39,389 nt of DNA, from assembly GCA_026989215.1 (NCBI GenBank), contig JALSJV010000323.1, positions 1-39,389 on the forward strand, written 5' to 3'. Below the pieces are notes generated by a model that ran no database searches, had not been told where the DNA came from, and saw only the letters and a list, made by a program, of their open reading frames with translations. Position 1 is the first letter of the stretch; each line of letters starts with the position of its first letter. Positions 7,258 through 16,174 of this stretch are shown piece after piece. Source of the stretch: Acidimicrobiia bacterium. GTDB taxonomy: Bacteria; Actinomycetota; Acidimicrobiia; Spongiisociales; ZC4RG35. The translations under genes were made by a program, and so were the position numbers.

Positions 7258-9864
7258 GTGATGATCGAGAACATGGAACCGACCTACAACCCCGGCACGG
7301 TCGAATCCCACTGGTACGAGCGGTGGGAGGAAGCAGGGATCTTCCGTCCCGAGTTCCATCCGGACGGTGATCCCTTCTGCGTCGTGATCCCGCCACCCAA
7401 TGTCACCGGATCGCTGCACATGGGTCATGCGCTGAATCACACGATCCACGACGTCATCGTGCGGCGCCAACGGATGAAGGGCCGATCGGTGCTCTGGCTA
7501 CCGGGAACCGACCATGCCGGCATCGCCACCCAGAACGTGGTGGAGAGGATCCTCTCCGAGGAGGGTCGCTCGCGCCATGACCTGGGACGGGAGGCCTTCA
7601 TCGAGCGGGTGTGGGAATGGAAGGAGCAGTACGGGGGACGGATCACCGCCCAGATTCGACGGATGGGCAACTCCTGTGACTGGTCCCGTGAGCGGTTCAC
7701 CCTCGACGCCGGTCTGTCCCGCGCGGTCCGCGAGGTGTTCGTCCGGCTCTACGAGGAAGGGCTCATCTATCGGGGAAACCGGATCATCAACTGGTGTCCA
7801 CGATGTGCGACCGCCCTCGCCGACATCGAGGTGGAGTACGAGGAAGAGCCCGGCGAGCTCGTCTACATCTTCTATCCCTTCGTCGACGGAGACGGCGGTG
7901 TCGTCGTCGCCACGACCCGGGCGGAGACGATGCTGGGCGACACCGGTGTCGCCGTCCATCCCGACGATCCCCGCTACGCCGCCGCCATCGGCCGCACCGT
8001 CCGCCTGCCTCTGGTGGGTCGGGAGATCCCGGTGGTCGCCGACGAAGCCGTCGACCCCGAGTTCGGAACCGGCGCCGTCAAGGTCACCCCCGCTCACGAC
8101 CCGACCGATTTCGAGATCGGACGGCGCCACGGACTCGAGCCGGTCCAGATCCTCGACGAACAGGCGGTGGTGACGCAGGCAGGAGGGCGCTTCGCCGGTC
8201 TCGACCGATTCGAGGCTCGGGAATCGGTGAAGTTCGCTCTCGCCGAAGAGGGCGTCCTCGAACGGGTCGAGGAGCATCGCCACTCCGTCGGCCACTGTTA
8301 CCGGTGCGGAACGGTCGTCGAGCCGTATCTCTCGCTCCAGTGGTTCGTCGCCGTCGCCGATCTCGCCCGACCGGCGATCGAGGCCGTTCGCCGCGGCGAC
8401 AACCGTTTCATCCCCGCTCGCTGGGAGAAGAGCTACTTCCACTGGATGGAGAACCTCAGAGACTGGTGTATCAGCCGTCAGATCTGGTGGGGACATCGCA
8501 TCCCGGCCTGGTACTGCGACGGCTGTGGAGAGGTGATCGTCTCGCGGGAAGACCCCACGTCGTGTCCCGAGTGCGGCTCGACCGAGCTTCGCCAGGACGA
8601 GGACGTCCTCGACACCTGGTTCTCGTCGGCCCTCTGGCCCTTCTCCACCCTCGGCTGGCCCGACGAGACCGAGGACCTGAAGCGTTTCTACCCCAACTCG
8701 GTGCTCATCACCGGGTTCGACATCATCTACTTCTGGGTGGCTCGGATGCTGATGATGGGCATCCACTTCCTCGACGACGTTCCCTTCCGGGAGACGATCA
8801 TCCACGGGCTGCTCCGAGACGCCGAGGGGAACAAGATGTCGAAGTCGCGGGGGAACACCATCGACCCCCTCGACGTCGTCGAAGAGCACGGTGCAGACCC
8901 GCTTCGGCTGGCCCTCATCCAGGCGGCGAATCCCGGCCAGGACGTCCCCCTCGACATCGAGTGGGTGGTCGGGGCCCGGAAGTTCGGCAACAAGCTCTGG
9001 AACGCCATGCGCTTCACCCTCGGCCACGTCGAGCCGGGAAGCGTGCCCGCCCGGGGCGGATATCCGACGGATCCGACACCGGTGGACGCCTGGATCCTCT
9101 CCCGCCTGGGCGCGGTCGCCGAGCGTTTCGATCGTCTCTGCGACGAGTACCGGTTCTCGGACGCCTTCGGCCTGCTGTACAACTTCGCCTGGTCGGAGGT
9201 GTTCGACTGGTACCTGGAGATGTCGAAGGTGGAGCTCGGATCCGCCGACCCCGCCTCCTCGACGAGGATCACCCTCGGGGTCGTGATGCGGGATCTGCTC
9301 AAGTTGTTCCATCCCGCCATCCCCTATCTCACCGAGGAGCTCTGGTCGCACCTGGTGGGGGACGGACTGCTGGCGGGGGCCGAATGGCCCCAGATCCCCG
9401 CCTTCACCGGACCCGACGTGATGGACGACATTCAGACCCTCATCTCCGGGATCCGGCGGTTCCGATCCGACCAGGGGCTCTCCCCTCGGCGGGAGCTCGA
9501 CCTGAAGCTGCACGACCCCGAGGGCGCTCTCGCTCCGTGGGGGGAGCGCCTCGTGGCGACCCTGGCGAAGGTGGCCGTGGAGCGGATCGGCTCCGAACCG
9601 GGGGACGGACACACGAGGATCCTCGCCGGGCGGCTGGAGGGCTTCATCCCCCTCGAAGGGGTGATCGATCTCGACGCCGAGCGGGCACGGCTCGACCAGG
9701 AGATCGCCCGGGCGGAGGCCGACCTGGCGCGGGTGGAGGGCAAGCTCGCCAATCCGGCCTTCCTCGAACGTGCCCCCAAGGACGTGGTCGACAAAGAGCG
9801 GAGAAAGGCGGTCGAGCTCGAAGGCGTGTTGAGTCGGCTGCGGGAACAACGGTCGATGCTGTGA
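7258..9864 (+). CDS. valS: Valyl-tRNA synthetase
   Basis: The enzyme charges tRNA-Val with valine in the cytosol. The product has 868 residues if GTG 7258 is the start. ATG 7261 and ATG 7273 (MEPTYNPGTVESHWYERWEEAG) are alternatives and none has a good ribosome site, so the start is uncertain by up to five codons. Class I signatures are present: HMGH at 54-57 and KMSKS at 526-530. The editing domain is in between (TTRAETMLGDTGVAVHPDD). An anticodon-binding domain and the C-terminal coiled-coil arm typical of ValRS (DLDAERARLDQEIARAEADLARVEGKLANPAFLERAP) follow. Its stop overlaps the folC start by four bases. Confidence 0.97.
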   Translation: MMIENMEPTYNPGTVESHWYERWEEAGIFRPEFHPDGDPFCVVIPPPNVTGSLHMGHALNHTIHDVIVRRQRMKGRSVLWLPGTDHAGIATQNVVERILSEEGRSRHDLGREAFIERVWEWKEQYGGRITAQIRRMGNSCDWSRERFTLDAGLSRAVREVFVRLYEEGLIYRGNRIINWCPRCATALADIEVEYEEEPGELVYIFYPFVDGDGGVVVATTRAETMLGDTGVAVHPDDPRYAAAIGRTVRLPLVGREIPVVADEAVDPEFGTGAVKVTPAHDPTDFEIGRRHGLEPVQILDEQAVVTQAGGRFAGLDRFEARESVKFALAEEGVLERVEEHRHSVGHCYRCGTVVEPYLSLQWFVAVADLARPAIEAVRRGDNRFIPARWEKSYFHWMENLRDWCISRQIWWGHRIPAWYCDGCGEVIVSREDPTSCPECGSTELRQDEDVLDTWFSSALWPFSTLGWPDETEDLKRFYPNSVLITGFDIIYFWVARMLMMGIHFLDDVPFRETIIHGLLRDAEGNKMSKSRGNTIDPLDVVEEHGADPLRLALIQAANPGQDVPLDIEWVVGARKFGNKLWNAMRFTLGHVEPGSVPARGGYPTDPTPVDAWILSRLGAVAERFDRLCDEYRFSDAFGLLYNFAWSEVFDWYLEMSKVELGSADPASSTRITLGVVMRDLLKLFHPAIPYLTEELWSHLVGDGLLAGAEWPQIPAFTGPDVMDDIQTLISGIRRFRSDQGLSPRRELDLKLHDPEGALAPWGERLVATLAKVAVERIGSEPGDGHTRILAGRLEGFIPLEGVIDLDAERARLDQEIARAEADLARVEGKLANPAFLERAPKDVVDKERRKAVELEGVLSRLREQRSML

Positions 9865-11183
9865 TCGGCGGCTACGGCGACGCGCTCGCGTACCTCGAGG
9901 CCCATATCGGCCGTGGGATGCGTCCCGGCCTGGAGCGGATCCGTGACCTCTTGGCGCTGATGGGCGACCCTCAGGCGACGTATCCGATCGTCCACGTCGC
10001 CGGGACGAACGGCAAGACCTCCACGACCAGGATGCTCGGAGTCCTGGCCCTGGCCCATGGCCTGACGACGGGGACGTTCACGTCGCCCCATCTCGAGAAG
10101 GTGGAGGAGCGGATCGCCGTGGCCGGCCGGATGCTGAGCCCCGAGGAGTTCACCCAGGCCATCGCCGACGTCGCGGCGTTCGCCGACATCTATGAGGAGC
10201 GGTCGGGCCGGACCCTCACCTATTTCGAGCTCGTCACGGCGGCGGCGTTCTCCTGGTTCGCCACCGAGGCGGTGGACCTGGGCGTCATCGAAGTCGGCCT
10301 CGGGGGGCGCCTCGACGCCACCAATGTGGCCCACGGTGCCGTCTCGGTGGTCACCGGCATCGGGCAGGATCATGTCGAGATCCTCGGCGAGGACCCGGCA
10401 CAGGTGGCTCGGGAGAAGATGGCGATCCTCGAGCCGGAGACGCCGCTGGTGGTCGGTCCCCTGCGGCCCGAGGCGGCGGCGGTGGCCGAGGAGCTGTGCA
10501 GCGAACGGGGCGGGAGGCTCTTCCGCTACGGGTACGAGTTCTCGGTGGAGGAGGCGGTCCGGGCGGTGGGAGGGTGGTGGGTGTCGGTCGACGGACTGTA
10601 CGACACCTACGACGAGCTCTACCTCCCGGTGCATGGCCGACACCAGACGATCAACCTGGCGGTCGCGGTGGCCGCCCTCGAAGCCCTGTTCGGCCGGGCC
10701 CTCGACCCCGAGGCGCTCCGGGAGGCGACCCAGGCCATCACCCTCCCCGGTCGGATGGAGCCCATCGCCCACGGACCCCTCGTGCTCGTCGACGGCGCCC
10801 ACAATCCCGACGGGTACCGGATCCTGGCGGCCGCCCTGGGGGAGGAGTTCCCCACCACCCGCTGGGTGCTGGTGACGGCGTCGATGAAGGACAAGGACAT
10901 CGGACGGCTCGTGGACGCGCTCGAGAACAGGACGACACGCGTCATCGCTACCCGGGTGACGTCGAGTTCCCGGGGCATGCCCGCGGAGGATCTGGCGGCT
11001 CTGATCGAGGACCGCGTCGACGTACCCGTCGAGGCCGCTCTCGATCCCAAGGCGGCGGTCGACCGGGCCCGTGAGCTGGCGGGTGAGGAGGGGGCGGTTC
11101 TGGTGGCGGGGTCCCTCTACCTGGCGGGCGAGGTTCGCAGTCACCTGGCCGGGGGAGGCGCCGTCCGGCCTGCAGAACGCTGA
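9861..11183 (+). CDS. folC: Bifunctional folylpolyglutamate / dihydrofolate synthase
   Basis: The family adds glutamates to folates and, in many bacteria, also joins dihydropteroate to glutamate. GTG 9861 overlaps the valS stop (GTGA), so translation is probably coupled. The product has 440 residues. The Mur-ligase-type ATP loop AGTNGKTST is at 47-55, followed by FTSPHLEKVEERI. The motif EVGLGGRLDATN is complete, and the C-terminal domain contains LVDGAHNPDG. The valS-folC pair is common in bacteria. Whether it has both activities cannot be decided from the sequence alone. Confidence 0.95.
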   Translation: MIGGYGDALAYLEAHIGRGMRPGLERIRDLLALMGDPQATYPIVHVAGTNGKTSTTRMLGVLALAHGLTTGTFTSPHLEKVEERIAVAGRMLSPEEFTQAIADVAAFADIYEERSGRTLTYFELVTAAAFSWFATEAVDLGVIEVGLGGRLDATNVAHGAVSVVTGIGQDHVEILGEDPAQVAREKMAILEPETPLVVGPLRPEAAAVAEELCSERGGRLFRYGYEFSVEEAVRAVGGWWVSVDGLYDTYDELYLPVHGRHQTINLAVAVAALEALFGRALDPEALREATQAITLPGRMEPIAHGPLVLVDGAHNPDGYRILAAALGEEFPTTRWVLVTASMKDKDIGRLVDALENRTTRVIATRVTSSSRGMPAEDLAALIEDRVDVPVEAALDPKAAVDRARELAGEEGAVLVAGSLYLAGEVRSHLAGGGAVRPAER

Positions 11184-11189
11184 CCGGGT

Positions 11190-11219
11190 TTGAGCCCCGG
11201 CCCGGACTCCCTCTACCGT
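11190..11219 (+). promoter_or_regulatory. ndk promoter, predicted leaderless
   Basis: TTGAGC (11190-11195), 18 bases, then TACCGT (11214-11219) form a -35/-10 pair. Six bases separate the -10 from A of ATG 11226, which would then be +1. No ribosome binding site is present, which fits leaderless translation. Confidence 0.55.
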
Positions 11220-11225
11220 GGCCGC

Positions 11226-11633
11226 ATGGCGATCGAACGTACCTTCATCATGGTCAAGCCCGACGGCGTCGCCCGCGGGCTCGTCGGCGAGGTCATCTCC
11301 CGCTTCGAGCGGAAGGGTCTCGTGCTGGAACGGATCCGCAAGCTCACCATCGACGAGGCGATGGCTCGCCTCCACTACGCCGAGCACACCGACAAGCCCT
11401 TCTTCGGAGATCTCGTGGAGTTCATCACGAGCGGGCCGGTGGTCGCCATGGAGTGGTCGGGACCGTCGGCGGTGGGGGTCGCCCGCACCTTGATGGGCGC
11501 CACCGACCCGACGAAGGCGGCACCGGGCACGATCCGGGGGGATTTCGGGCTCGAGATCACCAACAACATCGTCCATGGATCGGACAGCCCCGAGTCGGCG
11601 GAGCGGGAGCTGCAGATCTTCTTCGGGGACTGA
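11226..11633 (+). CDS. ndk: Nucleoside diphosphate kinase
   Basis: The enzyme transfers the gamma-phosphate between nucleoside di- and triphosphates through a phosphohistidine. The product has 135 residues from ATG 11226 ([21 protein letters not shown]), the usual bacterial size. The catalytic His117 lies in the signature NIVHGSDS. An upstream in-frame start at 11190 would add a non-conserved extension that overlaps the promoter, so it is rejected. There is no Shine-Dalgarno sequence; the promoter position predicts a leaderless mRNA. It lies 42 bases after folC and before the mre operon. Confidence 0.97.
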   Translation: MAIERTFIMVKPDGVARGLVGEVISRFERKGLVLERIRKLTIDEAMARLHYAEHTDKPFFGDLVEFITSGPVVAMEWSGPSAVGVARTLMGATDPTKAAPGTIRGDFGLEITNNIVHGSDSPESAERELQIFFGD

Positions 11634-11645
11634 GGCGAGGTCCAG

Positions 11646-11674
11646 ATGACCGGGCGGCCGGGGAGGGCTACACT
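11646..11674 (+). promoter_or_regulatory. Promoter of the mre/rod operon
   Basis: ATGACC (11646-11651), 17 bases, then TACACT (11669-11674). The predicted start near 11681 gives a leader of about 26 bases before mreB. Confidence 0.5.
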
Positions 11675-11706
11675 GAGCCGTCCGTCGATCCGGAGTTCCC
11701 CGGCTC

Positions 11707-12738
11707 ATGGCTGACAGCCTCTTTGCGTTCGCAGGCCAAGACATGGCCATCGACCTCGGCACCGCCAACACCCTGGTGTTCGTGCGGGGCCAGGGCATCG
11801 TCCTCAACGAGCCGTCCGTGGTCGCCATCAACTCGGTGAACGGCCGCGCCCTGGCCGTCGGGATGGACGCCAAGCGGATGATCGGGAGGACACCGGCGAA
11901 CATCCAGGCCATCCGGCCGCTCCGGGACGGGGTCATCGCCGACTTCGACGTCACCGAGAAGATGCTCCGGTACTTCATCCAGAAGGTGCATCGGCGGCGA
12001 TGGGCACGGCCTCGGATCGTCGTCTGCGTCCCGTCGGGCATCACCCCGGTGGAACGAAGAGCCGTCGAGGAGGCCGCCTACCACGCCGGAGCTCGGCGGG
12101 CCTACACGATCGAGGAGCCGATGGCGGCGGCGATCGGCTCCGGGCTGCCCATCGGGGAGCCGTCGGGCTCGATGGTCGTCGACATCGGCGGCGGCACCAC
12201 CGAGGTGGCGGTCATCTCCCTGGGGGGCATCGTCGTCTCCCGATCCATCCGGATCGGCGGCGACGAACTCGACGAGGCGATCATCGACTGGGTGAAGAAG
12301 GAGTACAACGTCCTGCTGGGGGAACGGACCGCCGAGCAGCTCAAGATGGCGATCGGGTCGGCGTGGCCACGGCCCGACGAGCCGGCGGCCGAGGTGCGGG
12401 GACGTGACCTGGTGACCGGCCTCCCGAAGACGATCCTGCTGTCGAGTCCGGAGATCCGCGAGGCGATCGAAGAGCCGGTGCAGGCGATCGTCGACGCCGT
12501 CAAGTTCACCCTCGACAAGACACCCCCCGAGCTCGCAGCCGACATCATGGAGCGCGGCATCGTCCTCACCGGTGGAGGAGCCCTGTTGGAAGGAATCGAC
12601 CAGCGTCTCGCCAACGAGACGGGCATGCCGATCGTCACCGCCTCCAAGCCCCTGCAGTCCGTGGTGATCGGCTCCGGGAAGTGTCTGGAGGAGTTCGAGG
12701 CGCTCCACGGCGTGCTCGTCTCGTCGTCCCGTCCGTGA
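11707..12738 (+). CDS. mreB: Rod shape-determining protein MreB
   Basis: This bacterial actin forms membrane-associated filaments that guide lateral wall synthesis. It has 343 residues from ATG 11707. The nucleotide-binding signatures of the actin/Hsp70 superfamily are visible: DLGTANT at 16-22, [19 protein letters not shown] in the middle, and [13 protein letters not shown] near the C-terminus. The short N-terminus ([13 protein letters not shown]) could be amphipathic and bind the membrane. It heads an operon with mreC, mreD, the PBP2 gene and rodA, which is the complete elongasome set. Its presence suggests rod-shaped cells or laterally growing cells. Confidence 0.97.
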   Translation: MADSLFAFAGQDMAIDLGTANTLVFVRGQGIVLNEPSVVAINSVNGRALAVGMDAKRMIGRTPANIQAIRPLRDGVIADFDVTEKMLRYFIQKVHRRRWARPRIVVCVPSGITPVERRAVEEAAYHAGARRAYTIEEPMAAAIGSGLPIGEPSGSMVVDIGGGTTEVAVISLGGIVVSRSIRIGGDELDEAIIDWVKKEYNVLLGERTAEQLKMAIGSAWPRPDEPAAEVRGRDLVTGLPKTILLSSPEIREAIEEPVQAIVDAVKFTLDKTPPELAADIMERGIVLTGGGALLEGIDQRLANETGMPIVTASKPLQSVVIGSGKCLEEFEALHGVLVSSSRP

Positions 12739-12766
12739 TCGACCCGGGGACGGTCCCGGGGGTCGA
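12739..12766 (+). other. Hairpin in the mreB-mreC junction
   Basis: TCGACCC (12739-12745) pairs with GGGTCGA (12760-12766), with further GC-rich pairing inside (GGGA/TCCC). The G-rich bases that could act as mreC ribosome site fall in this stem, directly before ATG 12769. It may tune mreC translation relative to mreB; this is inference. Confidence 0.3.
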
Positions 12767-12768
12767 CC

Positions 12769-13701
12769 ATGCGTGAGTATCGAGATACCCGGACCGTTCC
12801 CACCCTCGTCACCCTCATCGTCATCGGCTTTCTCGTGATGACGCTCGACATTCGTGCGTCGGGAGGCGGGCTCACGGGGACGTTGCGCGACGGGACCACC
12901 CGGCTGCTCGCGCCGGTGCAGCGGGTCGCGGCGGCGATCGTCAACCCCCTCGCAGACTTCATGGAAGGGCTCGCCGACATCGCCGACCTGCGAGCGGAGA
13001 ACGCCGACCTGCGGAGTCGGCTCGCCTCGGTACAGGCCGAGCTCGCATCGGTGCAGGACTCCTTGGAGCGCCTCGAGGTGCTGGAACGGCTCAACGACCT
13101 CACCCTCGACGAAGCGGATCTCATCCAGACCCCGGCCAACGTGATCGGGCGAACCGACAGCTTCGACCTCAGCTTCCGGATCGACAAGGGCGAAGCGGAC
13201 GGGGTGCTCGCCGGGCATCCCGTCATCGACGAGAACGGGTACCTGGTCGGTCGGGTGCTGTCGGCGACCGCCCACGGTGCCGTGGTCGTCCCCATCGTCG
13301 GTGATCGGGAGGCGGTCACCGTGGTCGCCGGAGGGAGGATCGGCTCGCTCTCGGCGATCCTGGGGAGCGGGCAGATGCGCCTCGACGTATTCGACACACC
13401 CGACCCGATGCTCGCGGGCACCCAGGTCGTCACGTCGTTTCAGTCGGTCAGCTTCCCGCCGGGGATCCCGGTGGGGGAGGTGGTCGAGACGGTGAAACCG
13501 GTCGGGGGAGCCCTCAGAGCGACCGTCGAGCCCTTCTCCGACCTGTCCCGGCTGCGGGTCGTGGTCGTCCTCACCTGGCCGCCGGACCCGACCGCAGTGA
13601 CCGAGACTCCGCCGACGACCGTGGTCGAGGACGGCGCCGGTGGCGGCGATGGTGGGGCTGCCGAAGGCGGCGACGGCGACCATCCGGGAGGTGGGGGGTG
13701 A
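12769..13701 (+). CDS. mreC: Rod shape-determining protein MreC
   Basis: This single-span periplasmic scaffold of the elongasome connects MreB/MreD to PBP2 and RodA. It has 310 residues from ATG 12769. The N-terminal membrane segment is TLVTLIVIGFLVMTLDI. A coiled coil follows at roughly residues 70-110 (LADLRAENADLRSRLASVQAELASVQDSLERLEVLERL). The beta-barrel region contains the family-type sequence RIDKGEADGVLAGHPVIDENGYLVGRV. The C-terminal 30 residues are a Thr/Pro then Gly/Asp-rich tail (GAGGGDGGAAEGGDGDHPGGGG), probably disordered and outside the usual fold. The stop overlaps mreD. Confidence 0.93.
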   Translation: MREYRDTRTVPTLVTLIVIGFLVMTLDIRASGGGLTGTLRDGTTRLLAPVQRVAAAIVNPLADFMEGLADIADLRAENADLRSRLASVQAELASVQDSLERLEVLERLNDLTLDEADLIQTPANVIGRTDSFDLSFRIDKGEADGVLAGHPVIDENGYLVGRVLSATAHGAVVVPIVGDREAVTVVAGGRIGSLSAILGSGQMRLDVFDTPDPMLAGTQVVTSFQSVSFPPGIPVGEVVETVKPVGGALRATVEPFSDLSRLRVVVVLTWPPDPTAVTETPPTTVVEDGAGGGDGGAAEGGDGDHPGGGG

Positions 13702-14207
13702 TCGAACGGCGCCCCGGGCTGACCGTCGTGGTCATGGTCGCCGTGGCGATCCTCGCCCAGACGACACTGTTCGCGCGGGTGCGACTGGTCGGGGTCGCAC
13801 CGGATCTGGTGGTGCTCGCCGTCGTCATCGCGACGCTGCGACTGGCCGACGTCCCCTCGCTCGTCACCGGGTTCGTCGCCGGCATGTTGATGGACGCCCT
13901 CGGGTCCAACGCCCTCGGGTTGCGGGCGGTGGTACTCACCCTCGTCGCGTACGTGGCGCTTCGGACACGAGACCGGGCCGATGTGGGACCCCTCGCCGTC
14001 GCCGTGTGGGTGGCCGGCCTTACCCTGGTCGGGGTGGCATTGCTGCTGCTGCTGGGTACCCTCTTCGATCAGATCGGCCTGACCGGAGGTGAGGCGTTGC
14101 GCCGACTCCTGCTCGTGCCCGTGCTCAACCTGGTCGCCGCCCTGGTCGTGTCACCGCTCACCGGACGCATGCTCGAGGCGGGGTCGGGGAGGAGGGTGCG
14201 CCTGTGA
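13698..14207 (+). CDS. mreD: Rod shape-determining protein MreD
   Basis: This integral membrane partner of MreC has 169 residues and starts at GTG 13698, overlapping the mreC stop by four bases. Five or six hydrophobic segments cover nearly the whole protein (LTVVVMVAVAILAQTTLF, GVAPDLVVLAVVIATLRLA, LVTGFVAGMLMDAL, AVVLTLVAYVAL, LAVAVWVAGLTLVGVALLLLLGTLF, VLNLVAALVVSPLTGRML). The family is poorly conserved, so identification rests on hydrophobic profile, size and its place between mreC and the PBP2 gene. Confidence 0.9.
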   Translation: MIERRPGLTVVVMVAVAILAQTTLFARVRLVGVAPDLVVLAVVIATLRLADVPSLVTGFVAGMLMDALGSNALGLRAVVLTLVAYVALRTRDRADVGPLAVAVWVAGLTLVGVALLLLLGTLFDQIGLTGGEALRRLLLVPVLNLVAALVVSPLTGRMLEAGSGRRVRL

Positions 14208-16174
14208 AGAGCCTGCCCCGGATCGCCGGCCTCGCCGTCGTCTTCCTCTTCCTGTTCGCCATCCTCGCTCTGAGGCTCTGGTCGATGCAGGTGGCCGAAG
14301 GAGCGGCGGCGGCCGAGTACATCTCGGACCAGTCGTGGATCCGGGTGCAGACGCCGGCGCCCCGAGGCGACATCCGGGATCGGCGAGGTCAGCTCCTCGT
14401 CACCAGCCGGTTCCTCCCCGCGGTGTTCGTCGACCGGGCTCGCGTCCGGCCCGCGGAACGGGCCGAGTTGGTGCAACGGCTGTCGGGCCTGTTGGCGGTG
14501 CCGCCTTCGGAGATCGACGCGATGTACGAGGCGGCGGGCATCAACGGGCGATTCCAGGTCGCCACCGTCGACACCGATCTGGCCTACCAGATCGCCGAGC
14601 AGCTCCGCTCCCTGCCCGGGGTCTCGATCGTCAGGGTTCCCGAGCGGGTGTATCTCTCGGGCGACACCCTCGCCCACGTCGTCGGTCACCTCGGCCTGCC
14701 CGACCAGGGTGACCTGGAGGCCCGCCCCGAACTCGACCCGAACGTGCGTATCGGCAAGCTCGGGGTCGAAGGCGTGTACGACGAGTATCTCCAGGGGACG
14801 CCGGGGGAGATCGCCTATCGGGTCAACCGCCGTTCCGAAGTGTTGGAGGAGACCCCCGAGCAGCCCGCCGTGCCGGGCGCGACCGTGTTCCTCACCATCG
14901 ACCTGGCTCTCCAGGAGGTCGTCGAACGGGCACTGGAGGCGGGGATCGACCTCGCCAACCAGGTCAAGGAGGAGCTGCGCGCCGAGGGTAAGGAGGTTCT
15001 GAACGACGCCAAGCGGGGGGCCATCGTCGTCCTCGACGTCAAGACCGGTGCCGTGCTGGCGATGGCGTCCTACCCGGACTTCGATCCCCAGCTCTTCGTG
15101 TCGGGGATTCCCGGGGACGTGTACGCGGAGCTCCGGGATCAACAGGCCTTCCTCAACCTCGCCGTCAGTGGGCTCTACCCGCCGGCGTCGACCTTCAAGG
15201 CCGTCACCTACACCGCCGCCCTCGCCGACGACATCCCGCTCCCAGACGGTGTGGAGGGTGTGGATCCCGCTCGCGGCCGGGTCAACTGCGACGGCAAGCT
15301 CGAGCTCCCCGGCTTCGATCCCGGCAGCCCGCAGCGGTTCCTGGACTGGTACTACCCCCGGCAGCTCGGGTGGCTCGACATCCACGGTGCCTTCGAACAG
15401 TCGTGCAACATCTTCTTCTACAACGTGGCTCTGGGTGTCTGGAGGAACTGGAAGGAGACACCGCGAGAGAACGTGATCCAGGACCAGGCCCGAGCCATCG
15501 GGTTCGGTGCGGAGACGGGGATCGACCTGACCGGGGAGGCGGCCGGGATCGTACCGGACCGTGCCTACTTCGAGGAGCTCAAGGAGTTCCAGCTCGAGAA
15601 TCCCGACGCTCCGGCCCGCATCGACGCCAGCCGCCTCGATCTCCCGAGTCCCTGGCTGGGCGGCGACCTGATGAACCTCGCCATCGGCCAGGGCGAGATG
15701 ACGGCGACCCCCCTCCAGGTCGCCCTCGCCTACGCCTCCCTCGCCAACGGGGGGAAGGTGTGGCGCCCCCACGTCGTCAGCCAGATCCGGGACGTCGACG
15801 GCAACATCGTCTTCGACGCCGAGCCCGAGCTGATCCGCGACGCGCGGATCCCCCCCGAGGTCACCGCCTCCCTGCTCGCCGACATGAACCGGGTCGTCAC
15901 CCGGGGAACGGCCCGTCGGGCCTTCGAGGGGTTTGGGGCCTCCCTGCGCAACGTCGGAGGCAAGACGGGGACGGGCCAGACCACCCCGAACAAGGACAAC
16001 CACGCGTGGTTCGCGGGGGTCGCTCCCCTCGACGACCCCCAATACGCCGTCGTCGTGCTCATCGAAGAGGGCGGCAGCGGCGGCCGGATCGCCGCTCCGG
16101 TGGGGCGGCACATCCTCCAGTACCTGATGGGGATCGAGCCGACCCCCATCGTTCCCGGGGAGGCGGCCGACTGA
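14204..16174 (+). CDS. mrdA: Penicillin-binding protein 2 (elongasome transpeptidase)
   Basis: This class B PBP crosslinks lateral-wall peptidoglycan and works with the glycosyltransferase RodA. It has 656 residues from GTG 14204, which overlaps the mreD stop. One N-terminal membrane anchor is present (IAGLAVVFLFLFAILALRLWSMQV). The dimerisation/pedestal domain begins with PRGDIRDRRGQLL. The transpeptidase motifs are STFK at 329-332 (nucleophile Ser329), SCN at 400-402, and KTG at 587-589. Many PBP2 proteins have Asp in the third position of the middle motif; here it is Asn. Its start is coupled to mreD and its stop to rodA. Confidence 0.95.
   Translation: MKSLPRIAGLAVVFLFLFAILALRLWSMQVAEGAAAAEYISDQSWIRVQTPAPRGDIRDRRGQLLVTSRFLPAVFVDRARVRPAERAELVQRLSGLLAVPPSEIDAMYEAAGINGRFQVATVDTDLAYQIAEQLRSLPGVSIVRVPERVYLSGDTLAHVVGHLGLPDQGDLEARPELDPNVRIGKLGVEGVYDEYLQGTPGEIAYRVNRRSEVLEETPEQPAVPGATVFLTIDLALQEVVERALEAGIDLANQVKEELRAEGKEVLNDAKRGAIVVLDVKTGAVLAMASYPDFDPQLFVSGIPGDVYAELRDQQAFLNLAVSGLYPPASTFKAVTYTAALADDIPLPDGVEGVDPARGRVNCDGKLELPGFDPGSPQRFLDWYYPRQLGWLDIHGAFEQSCNIFFYNVALGVWRNWKETPRENVIQDQARAIGFGAETGIDLTGEAAGIVPDRAYFEELKEFQLENPDAPARIDASRLDLPSPWLGGDLMNLAIGQGEMTATPLQVALAYASLANGGKVWRPHVVSQIRDVDGNIVFDAEPELIRDARIPPEVTASLLADMNRVVTRGTARRAFEGFGASLRNVGGKTGTGQTTPNKDNHAWFAGVAPLDDPQYAVVVLIEEGGSGGRIAAPVGRHILQYLMGIEPTPIVPGEAAD

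Noticed and set aside
5644-7470. Long minus-strand frame (about 600 codons) opposite the surface-protein gene
   Set aside because: Antisense shadow of high-GC coding DNA; Arg/His-rich with no domain, while the plus strand has signal peptide, linker and LPFTG.
7498-12044. Very long minus-strand frames opposite valS, folC, ndk and mreB
   Set aside because: Composition is low-complexity and the plus strand encodes well-conserved enzymes throughout.
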